Positions 1 through 5,181 of a DNA stretch of 8,309 nt are shown piece after piece. Numbering within the stretch: the first letter of the stretch is position 1; every line of letters begins with the position of its first letter. This DNA comes from Dehalococcoidales bacterium (GTDB taxonomy: Bacteria > Chloroflexota > Dehalococcoidia > Dehalococcoidales > RBG-16-60-22). The notes beneath the pieces were generated by a model that was not told where the DNA came from, did no database searches, and saw nothing but the letters and a program-made list of their open reading frames with translations. Location: positions 1-8,309 of the forward strand of contig DAOWCR010000048.1 of the NCBI GenBank assembly GCA_030639445.1, given 5' to 3'. A program made the position numbers and the translations under genes.

Positions 1-20
1 CATTTAGTTAGGTAGTTTTC

Positions 21-63
21 TGATAAAAATAGAAAAGGAGGGGGTTTTCTACCTCACCCTCCT
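21..63 (-). terminator. Rho-independent terminator of the transglutaminase-like gene
   Basis: On the minus strand, 30 bp past the stop codon at 93-95, AGGAGGG (57-63) can pair perfectly with CCCTCCT (36-42) across a 14-nt loop. A T-rich run, TTTTCTATTTTTATCA (positions 36 down to 21), follows directly. A 7-bp GC-rich stem plus a T tract in the right direction after a gene fits an intrinsic terminator. The loop is longer than usual, which lowers confidence. The stem sequence also resembles part of the C/G-rich palindromic repeats elsewhere in the window, so it may derive from one. Confidence 0.5.
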
Positions 64-92
64 CAGGTCTTAACCAGGATAACCCACAGGGG

Positions 93-920
93 TTAGCGAC
101 GGCGCTTTCTCCGGAACAGGGACATAAACCACAGGAAGGCAAAGACGCTGAAAAACGGGAAAGGAAAGCCCGAGCCGCCCCCGCCGCCACCCCCGGTCAC
201 CGCGGTCAGTGGCGCCCTGGTTATTTTTACCGGGGCTATCGGTTCTCCGGATATTTCATAGACCGCCACCCTGGCATCGACAAATTCCTTCGGCACCCAG
301 CCCAGGGGATTGTTTCTGGCCGTTGCCTCGAGCCAGACCCAGCCCGGCTTGCCCTCCAGCTCAAAAACCTGGGCCTTTTTATACTCGGGCAGGTAGACCA
401 TAGCCGCGGTATGACCGGGCGCCACGGCTATCGCCGAGCGGTAGCCGGCACCCTGGTACATCACGGCCAGCAAGACCGCGCTGTCTTCACAGTCCCCGTA
501 AGCCACGCCATCCTGCTCGATAGTGCCCGCCACCTCATCGGCATTCTGAGCGAACTCGCCAAGCTCGAACTGGTCAATATCAGTCGTATATCTTACCCGG
601 TTGCGCACGTAATAAAATATCTCCTCGGCCCTCTGCCGCCGGTCGGGGTACTTCGCCGCCATCTGCTCGCCCAGGCGGTAGGCCAGGTCGGCTTCTTCCC
701 CCAGGCTCTCAAAGACGATAACCGGACGAAACCCGGCCTCTGATATCTGATAGAAGCCGTCTTCCCCGTTGGCCCTGGTCCGGCTCACTCCCCAGTCGTC
801 GAAGATATCCTCGTTTACCTCACGGAAACCGGCGGACGGCGTGGCCGAGGCCTGGCCGGTAGCCGCCAGCCCGGCGACTAACACCAGTACCAGTCCGAGT
901 ATAATACTTACTTTTTTCAT
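93..920 (-). CDS. Secreted transglutaminase-like protein with C-terminal sorting-type tail
   Basis: This 275-aa exported protein has a transglutaminase-like (papain-fold) core. Residues 1-26 form a signal peptide: MKK, a hydrophobic stretch, then an A-S-A cleavage site. A helix-rich segment (75-110) precedes the likely catalytic Cys144 in GDCED, followed by His170 in GHTAAMV. The third residue may be Glu198 (WLEAT), where many relatives have Asp. After residue 242 come seven glycines, a Phe-rich hydrophobic segment (about 252-269) and the final RRKRRR. This layout resembles GlyGly-CTERM-type tails that are anchored or processed at the membrane. The ATG is preceded by a weak AAGG ribosome site about 8 nt upstream. 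The gene stands apart from the upstream minus-strand operon by 161 bp. Whether it is a protease, a cross-linking enzyme or inactive is not shown; the substrate is unknown. Family assignment comes from motif reading only. Confidence 0.8.
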   Translation of the reverse strand: MKKVSIILGLVLVLVAGLAATGQASATPSAGFREVNEDIFDDWGVSRTRANGEDGFYQISEAGFRPVIVFESLGEEADLAYRLGEQMAAKYPDRRQRAEEIFYYVRNRVRYTTDIDQFELGEFAQNADEVAGTIEQDGVAYGDCEDSAVLLAVMYQGAGYRSAIAVAPGHTAAMVYLPEYKKAQVFELEGKPGWVWLEATARNNPLGWVPKEFVDARVAVYEISGEPIAPVKITRAPLTAVTGGGGGGGSGFPFPFFSVFAFLWFMSLFRRKRRR

Positions 921-1081
921 GTAACTGCCTTACCGGAGATTCCAGCCAGAGCTATTCTTTTTACCTCTCTCCAAATCTGCGTACGGGTGTTCAAGAGGGG
1001 CGGAGCCCTTCTTTTTTTCTCTTTTCCCCCTTTCCTTTTAAGGAGAGGGGGATTAAGGGGGTGAGGTCAATATAAAGATTC
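921..1081. other. Intergenic gap with a palindromic repeat
   Basis: No gene is visible here between the DUF350-like gene and the transglutaminase-like gene. Most of the space (about 989-1069) is the palindromic repeat listed separately. The remaining part next to the downstream gene is purine-rich on the minus strand (GGAGAGAGGTAAAAAG). I could not pick a convincing -35/-10 pair in it, so the transglutaminase-like gene may use a weak promoter or read-through. Confidence 0.5.
989..1069 (-). repeat. Single-arm copy of the C/G-rich palindromic repeat
   Basis: Read on the minus strand, this segment begins TGACCTCACCCCC. It then forms a 12-bp stem (1040-1051 with 1026-1037, one G-T wobble, 2-nt loop). 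A second hairpin follows, AAGAGGGGC-GGA-GCCCTTCTT (993-1013 on the plus strand), then GAACACC. The order of parts (end motif, C/G stem, AAGAGGGGC-type stem, AACACC) matches the repeat at 4810-4898. On the plus strand the second hairpin is followed by seven T residues and would look like a terminator, but no plus-strand gene lies upstream. Confidence 0.65.
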
Positions 1082-1567
1082 CTATAAGGGCGTGGTCAGC
1101 GCCGCATGGAGTATCAGGCCGAAGAAAACGAGATAGCCAAAGACGTGGACACCCACCGCCACCGGCTCCTGTTCAATCCGGGCAAAGGGAATCTTCGGGG
1201 TCAGCTTGTCCAATGCGTAGAACAGGGCTATCCCGACCAGCAGGCTCACCAGGAAGCTCAAGGCCAGAAGTCCCAGTCTCCGGAAATCAAAAAAGTAGCC
1301 GAGTATGGGGCCGCCAACGATAGTCGGCGCGGTGATAGCCCCGTGGATAACCAGGCCCGCCAGGATGAAAAAGCCGGCGATGAACAGTCCGGTGGCGACC
1401 GGACTCTCCCCAATACGCTGCCGGTGGGGAATGTGGGGGGTAAGGGCATCAAACGTCCTGACGCCAAGCCAGGCCAGAAGGGTACAGATAAAGACCAGCC
1501 ACACCGTCCTGGCCAGCCAGATAAGAACTATTAGCCAGAAGGGCATCACCAGACCAAGCTCACTCAT
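1082..1567 (-). CDS. DUF350-like integral membrane protein with internal duplication
   Basis: This 161-aa protein is almost entirely hydrophobic with about four membrane helices. It shows a clear tandem duplication. Residues 40-81 (D-A-L-T-P-H-I-P, then E-S-P-V-A-T-G, then I-H-G-A-I-T-A-P) align with residues 120-160 (D-K-L-T-P-K-I-P, then Q-E-P-V-A-V-G, then L-H-A-A-L-T-T-P) with a one-residue gap. A two-fold repeat with an (F/Y)-D-x-L-T-P loop before an E-x-x-V-A-x-G helix is the pattern I associate with DUF350 (YjfL-type), whose role is not established. The ATG follows a strong GGAGGAGGT with 5-nt spacing. It is the last gene of the six-gene minus-strand run, 17 bp after the SpoIIM-family gene, so the two membrane proteins may act together (inference). 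Confidence 0.75.
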   Translation of the reverse strand: MSELGLVMPFWLIVLIWLARTVWLVFICTLLAWLGVRTFDALTPHIPHRQRIGESPVATGLFIAGFFILAGLVIHGAITAPTIVGGPILGYFFDFRRLGLLALSFLVSLLVGIALFYALDKLTPKIPFARIEQEPVAVGVHVFGYLVFFGLILHAALTTPL

Positions 1568-1584
1568 AAAATACCTCCTCCATA

Positions 1585-2271
1585 TCAGATTAGAAACAGT
1601 GGGGTAATATAGGTTTCGATTACCGCAGCCGGCAGAAGCAGGGCACAGGCAATCATCAAATACTTTATATTCTGTTTCAGATTGGGCATAAGAAGGGTTC
1701 TTGTTTGTTCTTTCAATAATGCTAAAATGATTACCGTGTGAAAGGGACCAACTATTAAAAAGAGCGCCAGCGAAAGAAAGATATGCCTCTTGTCCTGTGT
1801 AGCGGTCGAAAGCAGCGCCGTTCTAATCTCTTTTCGAATTATGAGTAATATTACCATGAACATTACCATGGCGCCGAAACTGAGAGCGGCCGCCTCACCC
1901 ATGATTATCGCCGGGATTTCAAAAATACCGTGCGGTAGCAGGCCAGCGAGGAGAAAGCCGACCGATTTCTCCTGAATTACGGCGGTGGAGACGAAAGCAA
2001 TCAGCCCGCCGTTGAGAACCAGCGCCAGGACGGGTACCAGGCAGAGAAGCGGGCTGAGCACAAAGCTGGTCAGCAGGGCGACCACATTCTTCAGAAAGAT
2101 AAATAGCGCGGTCGTGATTTGAAACGGGCCCAGCATGGCCGCAAGCTGTTTCAGGATAGCCAGTTCTTCCTCCAGGGGTTCAGCGGTAACCTCTGGTAGC
2201 GCCAGGCCGGCAATCATGCCCGCCACGAACAGAAAGACGGCAATATAAATCCACTTTTTATAGCTCAGCAT
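1585..2271 (-). CDS. SpoIIM/DUF95-family membrane protein
   Basis: This 228-aa membrane protein has about five to six predicted helices. It begins with a short cytoplasmic KK segment and a first helix (residues 7-25). The SpoIIM-family signature is clear: N62 in a membrane helix, an N-G-G motif at 87-89 and LLPHGIFEIPA at 111-121, followed by a small-residue helix. It ends in a helix with IETYITP, also usual for the family. SpoIIM is known from Bacillus engulfment, but the family is widespread in non-sporulating bacteria and archaea. Nothing else here suggests sporulation, so no symbol is given. The gene starts 12 bp after the nitroreductase stop; its weak AAGG ribosome site overlaps that stop codon, which suggests coupled translation. 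Confidence 0.85.
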   Translation of the reverse strand: MLSYKKWIYIAVFLFVAGMIAGLALPEVTAEPLEEELAILKQLAAMLGPFQITTALFIFLKNVVALLTSFVLSPLLCLVPVLALVLNGGLIAFVSTAVIQEKSVGFLLAGLLPHGIFEIPAIIMGEAAALSFGAMVMFMVILLIIRKEIRTALLSTATQDKRHIFLSLALFLIVGPFHTVIILALLKEQTRTLLMPNLKQNIKYLMIACALLLPAAVIETYITPLFLI

Positions 2272-2283
2272 ATCAGCCGTGCC

Positions 2284-2832
2284 TTACGGCGCGCCCCACT
2301 TCTCGGTAAAGACTATTTCTGAAAGCTCTTTTCGCGGCCTCGGTTCCTTTGCCTCTCCGGGGTACCCGAGGGGAGTCATCGCCACCACACAGCCACCCGG
2401 CGGCACCCCTAAAATTCGGGCGGCTTCCCTGGCATCAAAGCGCCCGACGTAGACCGTGGCCAGCCCCAGCGAGTGGGCGGCCAGCACCAGGTTCTGCATC
2501 GCCAGGGCGACGTCAAACATAAACCAGTCACCTTTATCGGTGGTTGGCTTTCCCTCTTTAAAGCCGGCTCTACCCAGCTCGGCGCCGGCGACGATGACCA
2601 CCGGTGCCGTCCTGATGGCATCCCGGGCCGGATTGGTCTCATTCAGGGTATCCGCCAGTTTATTCTTGGTACTGTCATCCCGCACCACGATAAACCTCCA
2701 GCACTGGGTATTCGCCCAGGACGGTGCCCAGCGGGCCGCCTCCAGGACGGCCTCCAGAGCTTTATCGTCCACCGCATCGACCCTGTACCTGCGAATACTT
2801 CTCCTGGTCCTGATGGCTTCCAGAACTTCCAT
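2284..2832 (-). CDS. Nitroreductase family protein (FMN-dependent oxidoreductase)
   Basis: This 182-aa protein has the usual length of short NfsB/FRP-fold nitroreductases, which use FMN and NAD(P)H to reduce nitro groups, quinones or other electron acceptors. The N-terminal FMN-phosphate motif is R-T-R-R-S-I-R-R-Y (residues 8-16). The second flavin loop A-P-S-W-A-N-T-Q (36-43) is intact. The core helix DVALAMQNLVLAAHSLGL (107-124) and the late P-L-G-Y-P-G-E / P-R-x-R segment (154-167) are family standard. The start ATG follows GAGGAGG at short spacing. It sits 24 bp after pcm and 12 bp before the SpoIIM-family gene in the minus-strand run. The physiological substrate cannot be read from sequence. 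Confidence 0.92.
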   Translation of the reverse strand: MEVLEAIRTRRSIRRYRVDAVDDKALEAVLEAARWAPSWANTQCWRFIVVRDDSTKNKLADTLNETNPARDAIRTAPVVIVAGAELGRAGFKEGKPTTDKGDWFMFDVALAMQNLVLAAHSLGLATVYVGRFDAREAARILGVPPGGCVVAMTPLGYPGEAKEPRPRKELSEIVFTEKWGAP

Positions 2833-2856
2833 GTGTCCTCCTCGTGAGTTATCTTT

Positions 2857-3492
2857 TTATTCTTCCCAGGCGCCGCGGCCAATGAGGGAAACAAAGCGGC
2901 AGCCGCCCAGGTTCTTGACAATATTCTTTTTTTTCCGCCGGGTGATTTGATATAACTCCTGCAGGTAGCGCGAGCCCACCGGGATTACCAGCCGCCCACC
3001 GAGGGCCAGCTGCGCGATAAGGTCGAGGGGCACTTCTGGCGCGCCGGCGGTAACCATTATGGCATCATAGGGGACCCCGCTCGGCCAGCCCAGGGTCTCC
3101 TCGCTAAGATGTGTTTCAATGTTGCGGTAGCCCAGACCGTCCAGCGCCTTTTTGGCCGCCTCCGCCAGCGCCGGCAAACGCTCCACGGTAATCACCCGCC
3201 GGGCCAACTCGGCCAGGATAGCCGCCTGGTAGCCGCTACCGGTGCCTATTTCCAGCACCTTTTCATCGCCTTTCAGTTGCAGAGCCCCGGTCATGAGGGC
3301 AATGATAAAAGGCTGTGAAATGGTCTGCTCAAACCCGATAGGCAGCGGCATATCCTCATAGGCTAGGTGCCGACTCTGCGGTGGCACAAAATGTTCCCGC
3401 GGTATGCGGGACATGACATCCAGTACCCGTCTATCTTTAATCTCCGCACCAAGGTGCTCGATTAACCTGGCTCTTGCCGCTTTAAAGTCCAT
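2857..3492 (-). CDS. pcm: Protein-L-isoaspartate O-methyltransferase
   Basis: This 211-aa cytosolic SAM-dependent enzyme methylates L-isoaspartyl residues in aged proteins and so starts their repair. The family motifs are in order: IPREHFVP (30-37), the substrate-site Q-T-I-S-Q-P (56-61), SAM-binding VLEIGTGSGYQAA (79-91), PYDAIMVTAGAP (141-152), LGGRLVIPVG (164-173) and the C-terminal FVSLIGRGAW (200-209). Length is normal. Where many family members have a G-D-G before the L-G-W, this one reads S-E-E-T-L-G-W (130-136), a divergent but probably tolerated variant. The ribosome site before the ATG is weak. The gene lies 18 bp after the small membrane protein gene and 24 bp before the nitroreductase gene. 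An 8-T run near 2930 encodes the Arg-Lys-rich segment. Confidence 0.95.
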   Translation of the reverse strand: MDFKAARARLIEHLGAEIKDRRVLDVMSRIPREHFVPPQSRHLAYEDMPLPIGFEQTISQPFIIALMTGALQLKGDEKVLEIGTGSGYQAAILAELARRVITVERLPALAEAAKKALDGLGYRNIETHLSEETLGWPSGVPYDAIMVTAGAPEVPLDLIAQLALGGRLVIPVGSRYLQELYQITRRKKKNIVKNLGGCRFVSLIGRGAWEE

Positions 3493-3510
3493 GATGACCG
3501 CCCGGAAAGG

Positions 3511-3756
3511 CTAGGCTAAAACCAGAGCCAGCACCACGAGAATGACCAGCATTATCCCGGCCAGGATGCCTATTCTCCGCAGTTCGGCGGTAACATAGGG
3601 ATAGCGCGCCTCACCGGAGGCTGGCGCTTTGTGAGGGGAGACCGGCTTAGGGGCCTGGGGAACTATCGGCAGCCGGACATCTACCGCGGCCGAAAGCTGC
3701 CTGTCTTTCTTTCTTTTAATCTGAAGCGCCTTGCTGCGTCTTGACTTCCTGGGCAT
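3511..3756 (-). CDS. Small basic protein with a C-terminal membrane anchor
   Basis: This 81-aa protein has no recognised family function. It opens with a very basic segment (MPRKSRRSKALQIKRKKDRQ, residues 1-20), followed by a Pro/Ala-rich linker (28-48). A short conserved-looking RYPYVTAELRRIG (51-63) leads into one hydrophobic helix reaching the C-terminus (about 64-81), as in tail-anchored proteins. The frame opens further upstream at 3813, but I place the start at the ATG 3754-3756. That ATG has a good AGGAGGAGAGG site just before it, and the longer version would overlap the recombinase gene by 44 bp. It begins 13 bp after the recombinase stop; the stop codon itself lies in the ribosome site. 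The basic N-terminus might bind RNA, ribosomes or acidic lipids, which is speculation. Confidence 0.75.
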   Translation of the reverse strand: MPRKSRRSKALQIKRKKDRQLSAAVDVRLPIVPQAPKPVSPHKAPASGEARYPYVTAELRRIGILAGIMLVILVVLALVLA

Positions 3757-3772
3757 CTGGCCTCTCCTCCTA
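3757..3772 (-). promoter_or_regulatory. Ribosome site deciding the start of the small basic protein
   Basis: The minus strand reads TAGGAGGAGAGGCCAG immediately before ATG. It gives GGAG 7 nt from the ATG and overlaps the TAG stop of the upstream recombinase gene. This favours the internal ATG at 3754-3756 over the upstream one at 3811-3813 and implies translational coupling. Confidence 0.7.
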
Positions 3773-4681
3773 TTTAGCTCTGGGATGAGACTTGTCGTAG
3801 GTGCGCCGGACATGCTCCGAAGTCAGGTGCGTGTAAACCTGGGTGGTGGATATATTGGCATGCCCCAGCAGCTCCTGCACCACCCTCAGGTCGGCACCGC
3901 CGCTCAACATATGAGTAGCAAAACTGTGCCTCAGGGTGTGCGGGCTGATTTGCGCGTCCAAGCCGGCTGATTTGGCATATTCCTTCAGCTTCTGCCAGAA
4001 GCCCTGCCGGGTCAGCCTCTCCCCGCGCGGATTGAGGAAAAGGGCCGTTTCCTCCTTGTGATGCACCATCCGGGGACGGGTCTCATCAATATATTCTTGC
4101 ACCGTCCTGGCGGCCTGTTCATGGATGGGGATGAGGCGCTCCTTATGCCCCTTGCCGAAACAGCGCACAAAGCCCTCTTCCGTATTGACATCTGCCGGGT
4201 CCAGGGAGACCAGCTCGCTTATCCTCAGACCGCTGGCATAGAGCAATTGCAGCATGGCGGTGTCCCTTTTCGCTTCCGGCGTATTCAGCCTGGCCGGCTG
4301 GTCTAACAGGCTGCGGACCTGACTGATTGAGATGGGCTTGGGTAATGACTTCCCCACGCTGGGCGAGCTCATGTTCTCCGTCGGGTCCGCCTTGATGGTA
4401 CCCTCGGCTTTCAGAAAACCGAAGAAGGACTTGGTGGCGGCTACCTTGCGGGCCACTGTGGTCGGGACATAGCCTCTCTCCTTGAGGTCAAGCATATAGC
4501 CCAGCATTCCCTGCCGGTTGAAACTGGCCCAGGACGGCATAAGCCCGCTCTTGGCCGCTTCTCTCTCCGCAAACCCGGCCAACCCGTTCAGGTCATTCTG
4601 GTAGGCGGCTATCGTGTTGTCGGCATAGCCTTTCTCCACGGTTAAATAATTCAGGAAACTGTTGATTTCTTCTTTCACCAC
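3770..4681 (-). CDS. xerD: Site-specific tyrosine recombinase, XerC/XerD type
   Basis: This protein of about 303 aa is predicted to resolve chromosome dimers by cutting and rejoining DNA at a dif-like site near the terminus. An N-terminal SAM-like core-binding domain (about 1-90, NSFLNYLTVEKGYADNT) precedes the catalytic domain (about 115-300). All catalytic residues are visible: Arg153 in GLRISEL, Lys177 in FGKGHKERLIP, H248-T-L-R251, His274 in LLGHANIST and the nucleophile Tyr283. Length and layout fit Xer proteins rather than phage integrases, and no att site or mobile cargo is seen. XerC and XerD cannot be separated firmly by eye; XerD is the closer match. The gene begins with two GTG codons in a row (4679-4681, 4676-4678), and the AAGGAG site fits the second better. 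It leads the six-gene run and has its own promoter. Confidence 0.93.
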   Translation of the reverse strand: MVKEEINSFLNYLTVEKGYADNTIAAYQNDLNGLAGFAEREAAKSGLMPSWASFNRQGMLGYMLDLKERGYVPTTVARKVAATKSFFGFLKAEGTIKADPTENMSSPSVGKSLPKPISISQVRSLLDQPARLNTPEAKRDTAMLQLLYASGLRISELVSLDPADVNTEEGFVRCFGKGHKERLIPIHEQAARTVQEYIDETRPRMVHHKEETALFLNPRGERLTRQGFWQKLKEYAKSAGLDAQISPHTLRHSFATHMLSGGADLRVVQELLGHANISTTQVYTHLTSEHVRRTYDKSHPRAK

Positions 4682-4683
4682 GT

Positions 4684-4689
4684 CTCCTT
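4684..4689 (-). promoter_or_regulatory. Ribosome site bearing on the recombinase start
   Basis: AAGGAG lies 2 nt from the first GTG (4679-4681) but 5 nt from the second GTG (4676-4678). The spacing makes the second GTG the more likely initiator, which would shorten the protein by one residue. Confidence 0.55.
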
Positions 4690-4721
4690 GCTATTAGATA
4701 TTTAACTGACTCAGCAGATAG

Positions 4722-4760
4722 ATTTTACCATTTTCTCCAGAGAATGTCTAGTTATGTCAA
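4722..4760 (-). promoter_or_regulatory. Sigma-70-type promoter of the recombinase operon
   Basis: On the minus strand, TAGACA (4745-4750, 5 of 6 to consensus) is followed after exactly 17 bp by TAAAAT (4722-4727, 5 of 6). This puts the transcription start near 4714 and gives a leader of about 33 nt before the GTG. A perfect TTGACA (4755-4760) sits 4 bp upstream of the first -35, but its spacing to the -10 is 27 bp. It may be chance, a second promoter or part of a regulator site. Confidence 0.6.
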
Positions 4761-4809
4761 CACACCGGCACGAAGCGTCAGCTATTTTTCTTGCCTTTTT
4801 TATCTACGA

Positions 4810-5085
4810 TGACCTCACCCCCCTTTGTCTCCCTCTCCTTGAAATAAGGAGAGGGGGAATTTTTTGTAAGAGGGGCTAACGCCTCTCTTAAACACCCCAC
4901 TTTAGTATCCCAGAATGGAGAGAGCTAAAACACCCCATATTCTTAACTTAAGACAGGGAGAGTCAAAGAGAGGCGAAGTCTCCAAATTATGCTTATAGGG
5001 AGTTTTAGAGGGACGAAGTCACTCTTATATTAACCTCCCCCCTTCCCCTTACCAAGGGGAAGGGGGATACAGGGGGATGGGGTCA
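4810..5085. repeat. MITE-like composite palindromic element with inverted ends
   Basis: The segment is bounded by near-matching inverted ends: TGACCTCACCCCCC at 4810-4823, and GGGGATGGGGTCA finishing at 5085 (reverse complement TGACCCCATCCCC). Inside each end is a strong hairpin. The left one, CCCTCTCCTT-GAAAT-AAGGAGAGGG, spans 4831-4855; the right one has 13-bp perfect arms at 5038-5050 and 5054-5066 with a 3-nt loop. Further in are secondary hairpins of the AAGAGGGGC type: TAAGAGGGGC-TAAC-GCCTCTCTTA at 4867-4890, and smaller GAGGC-GAA-GTCTC and GGAC-GAA-GTC hairpins near 4970 and 5011. There is no open reading frame of note and no clear target-site duplication. It looks like a non-coding repeat of the REP/MITE kind; mobility is inferred, not shown. 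Confidence 0.6.
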
Positions 5086-5125
5086 CCTTATAAATAACTA
5101 AATGGGGCCGGGGCTAATAAACGCT

Positions 5126-5153
5126 TTGCCCTCTCCACGGGCTGTGCTAAAAT
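5126..5153 (+). promoter_or_regulatory. Candidate promoter of the uvrC operon
   Basis: TTGCCC (5126-5131, 4 of 6) is followed after 16 bp by TAAAAT (5148-5153, 5 of 6). It lies just beyond the repeat element and about 20 bp before the uvrC start. Transcription would begin near 5160, giving a very short leader. It is the best -35/-10 pair in the immediate upstream region, but still a moderate match. Confidence 0.4.
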
Positions 5154-5166
5154 AAAACCGGATACC

Positions 5167-5181
5167 AGAGGAGTGAAGTTG
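5167..5181 (+). promoter_or_regulatory. Ribosome site that makes the uvrC start ambiguous
   Basis: AGAGGAG (5167-5173) runs directly into the GTG at 5173-5175, leaving no spacer for that codon. The third codon is TTG (5179-5181), and GGAG at 5170-5173 is 5 nt from it, an ideal distance. Initiation at TTG would shorten UvrC by two residues. Confidence 0.5.

Noticed and set aside
1..10. Exact 10-bp inverted match between CATTTAGTTA at the left edge and TAACTAAATG at 5095-5104
   Set aside because: It is short, AT-rich and does not extend beyond 10 bp. It could be the edge of another repeat copy outside the window, but chance is as likely.
993..1018. Plus-strand terminator-like hairpin with T tract
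   Set aside because: No plus-strand gene lies upstream, so it is treated as part of the palindromic repeat rather than as a working terminator.
1106..1534. A 142-codon plus-strand frame opposite the DUF350-like gene
   Set aside because: The product is low-complexity and hydrophilic with no motif. The minus-strand frame has a strong ribosome site and an internal duplication, which marks it as the real gene.
1585..2271. Evidence for sporulation from the SpoIIM-family gene
   Set aside because: The family is common in non-sporulating bacteria and archaea, and no other sporulation gene is in the window.
2456..2950. Overlapping plus-strand frames opposite the nitroreductase and pcm genes
   Set aside because: They are shadows of two clearly recognised minus-strand enzymes and have no recognisable domain of their own.
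3770..4681. Integrase of an integrated element
   Set aside because: Length and domains fit chromosomal Xer proteins. The neighbours are housekeeping genes in one operon, with no tRNA-end att site or phage genes.
4810..5085. Possible CRISPR array or leader
   Set aside because: The repeats are inverted, vary in sequence and have no uniform spacers. No cas gene is present.
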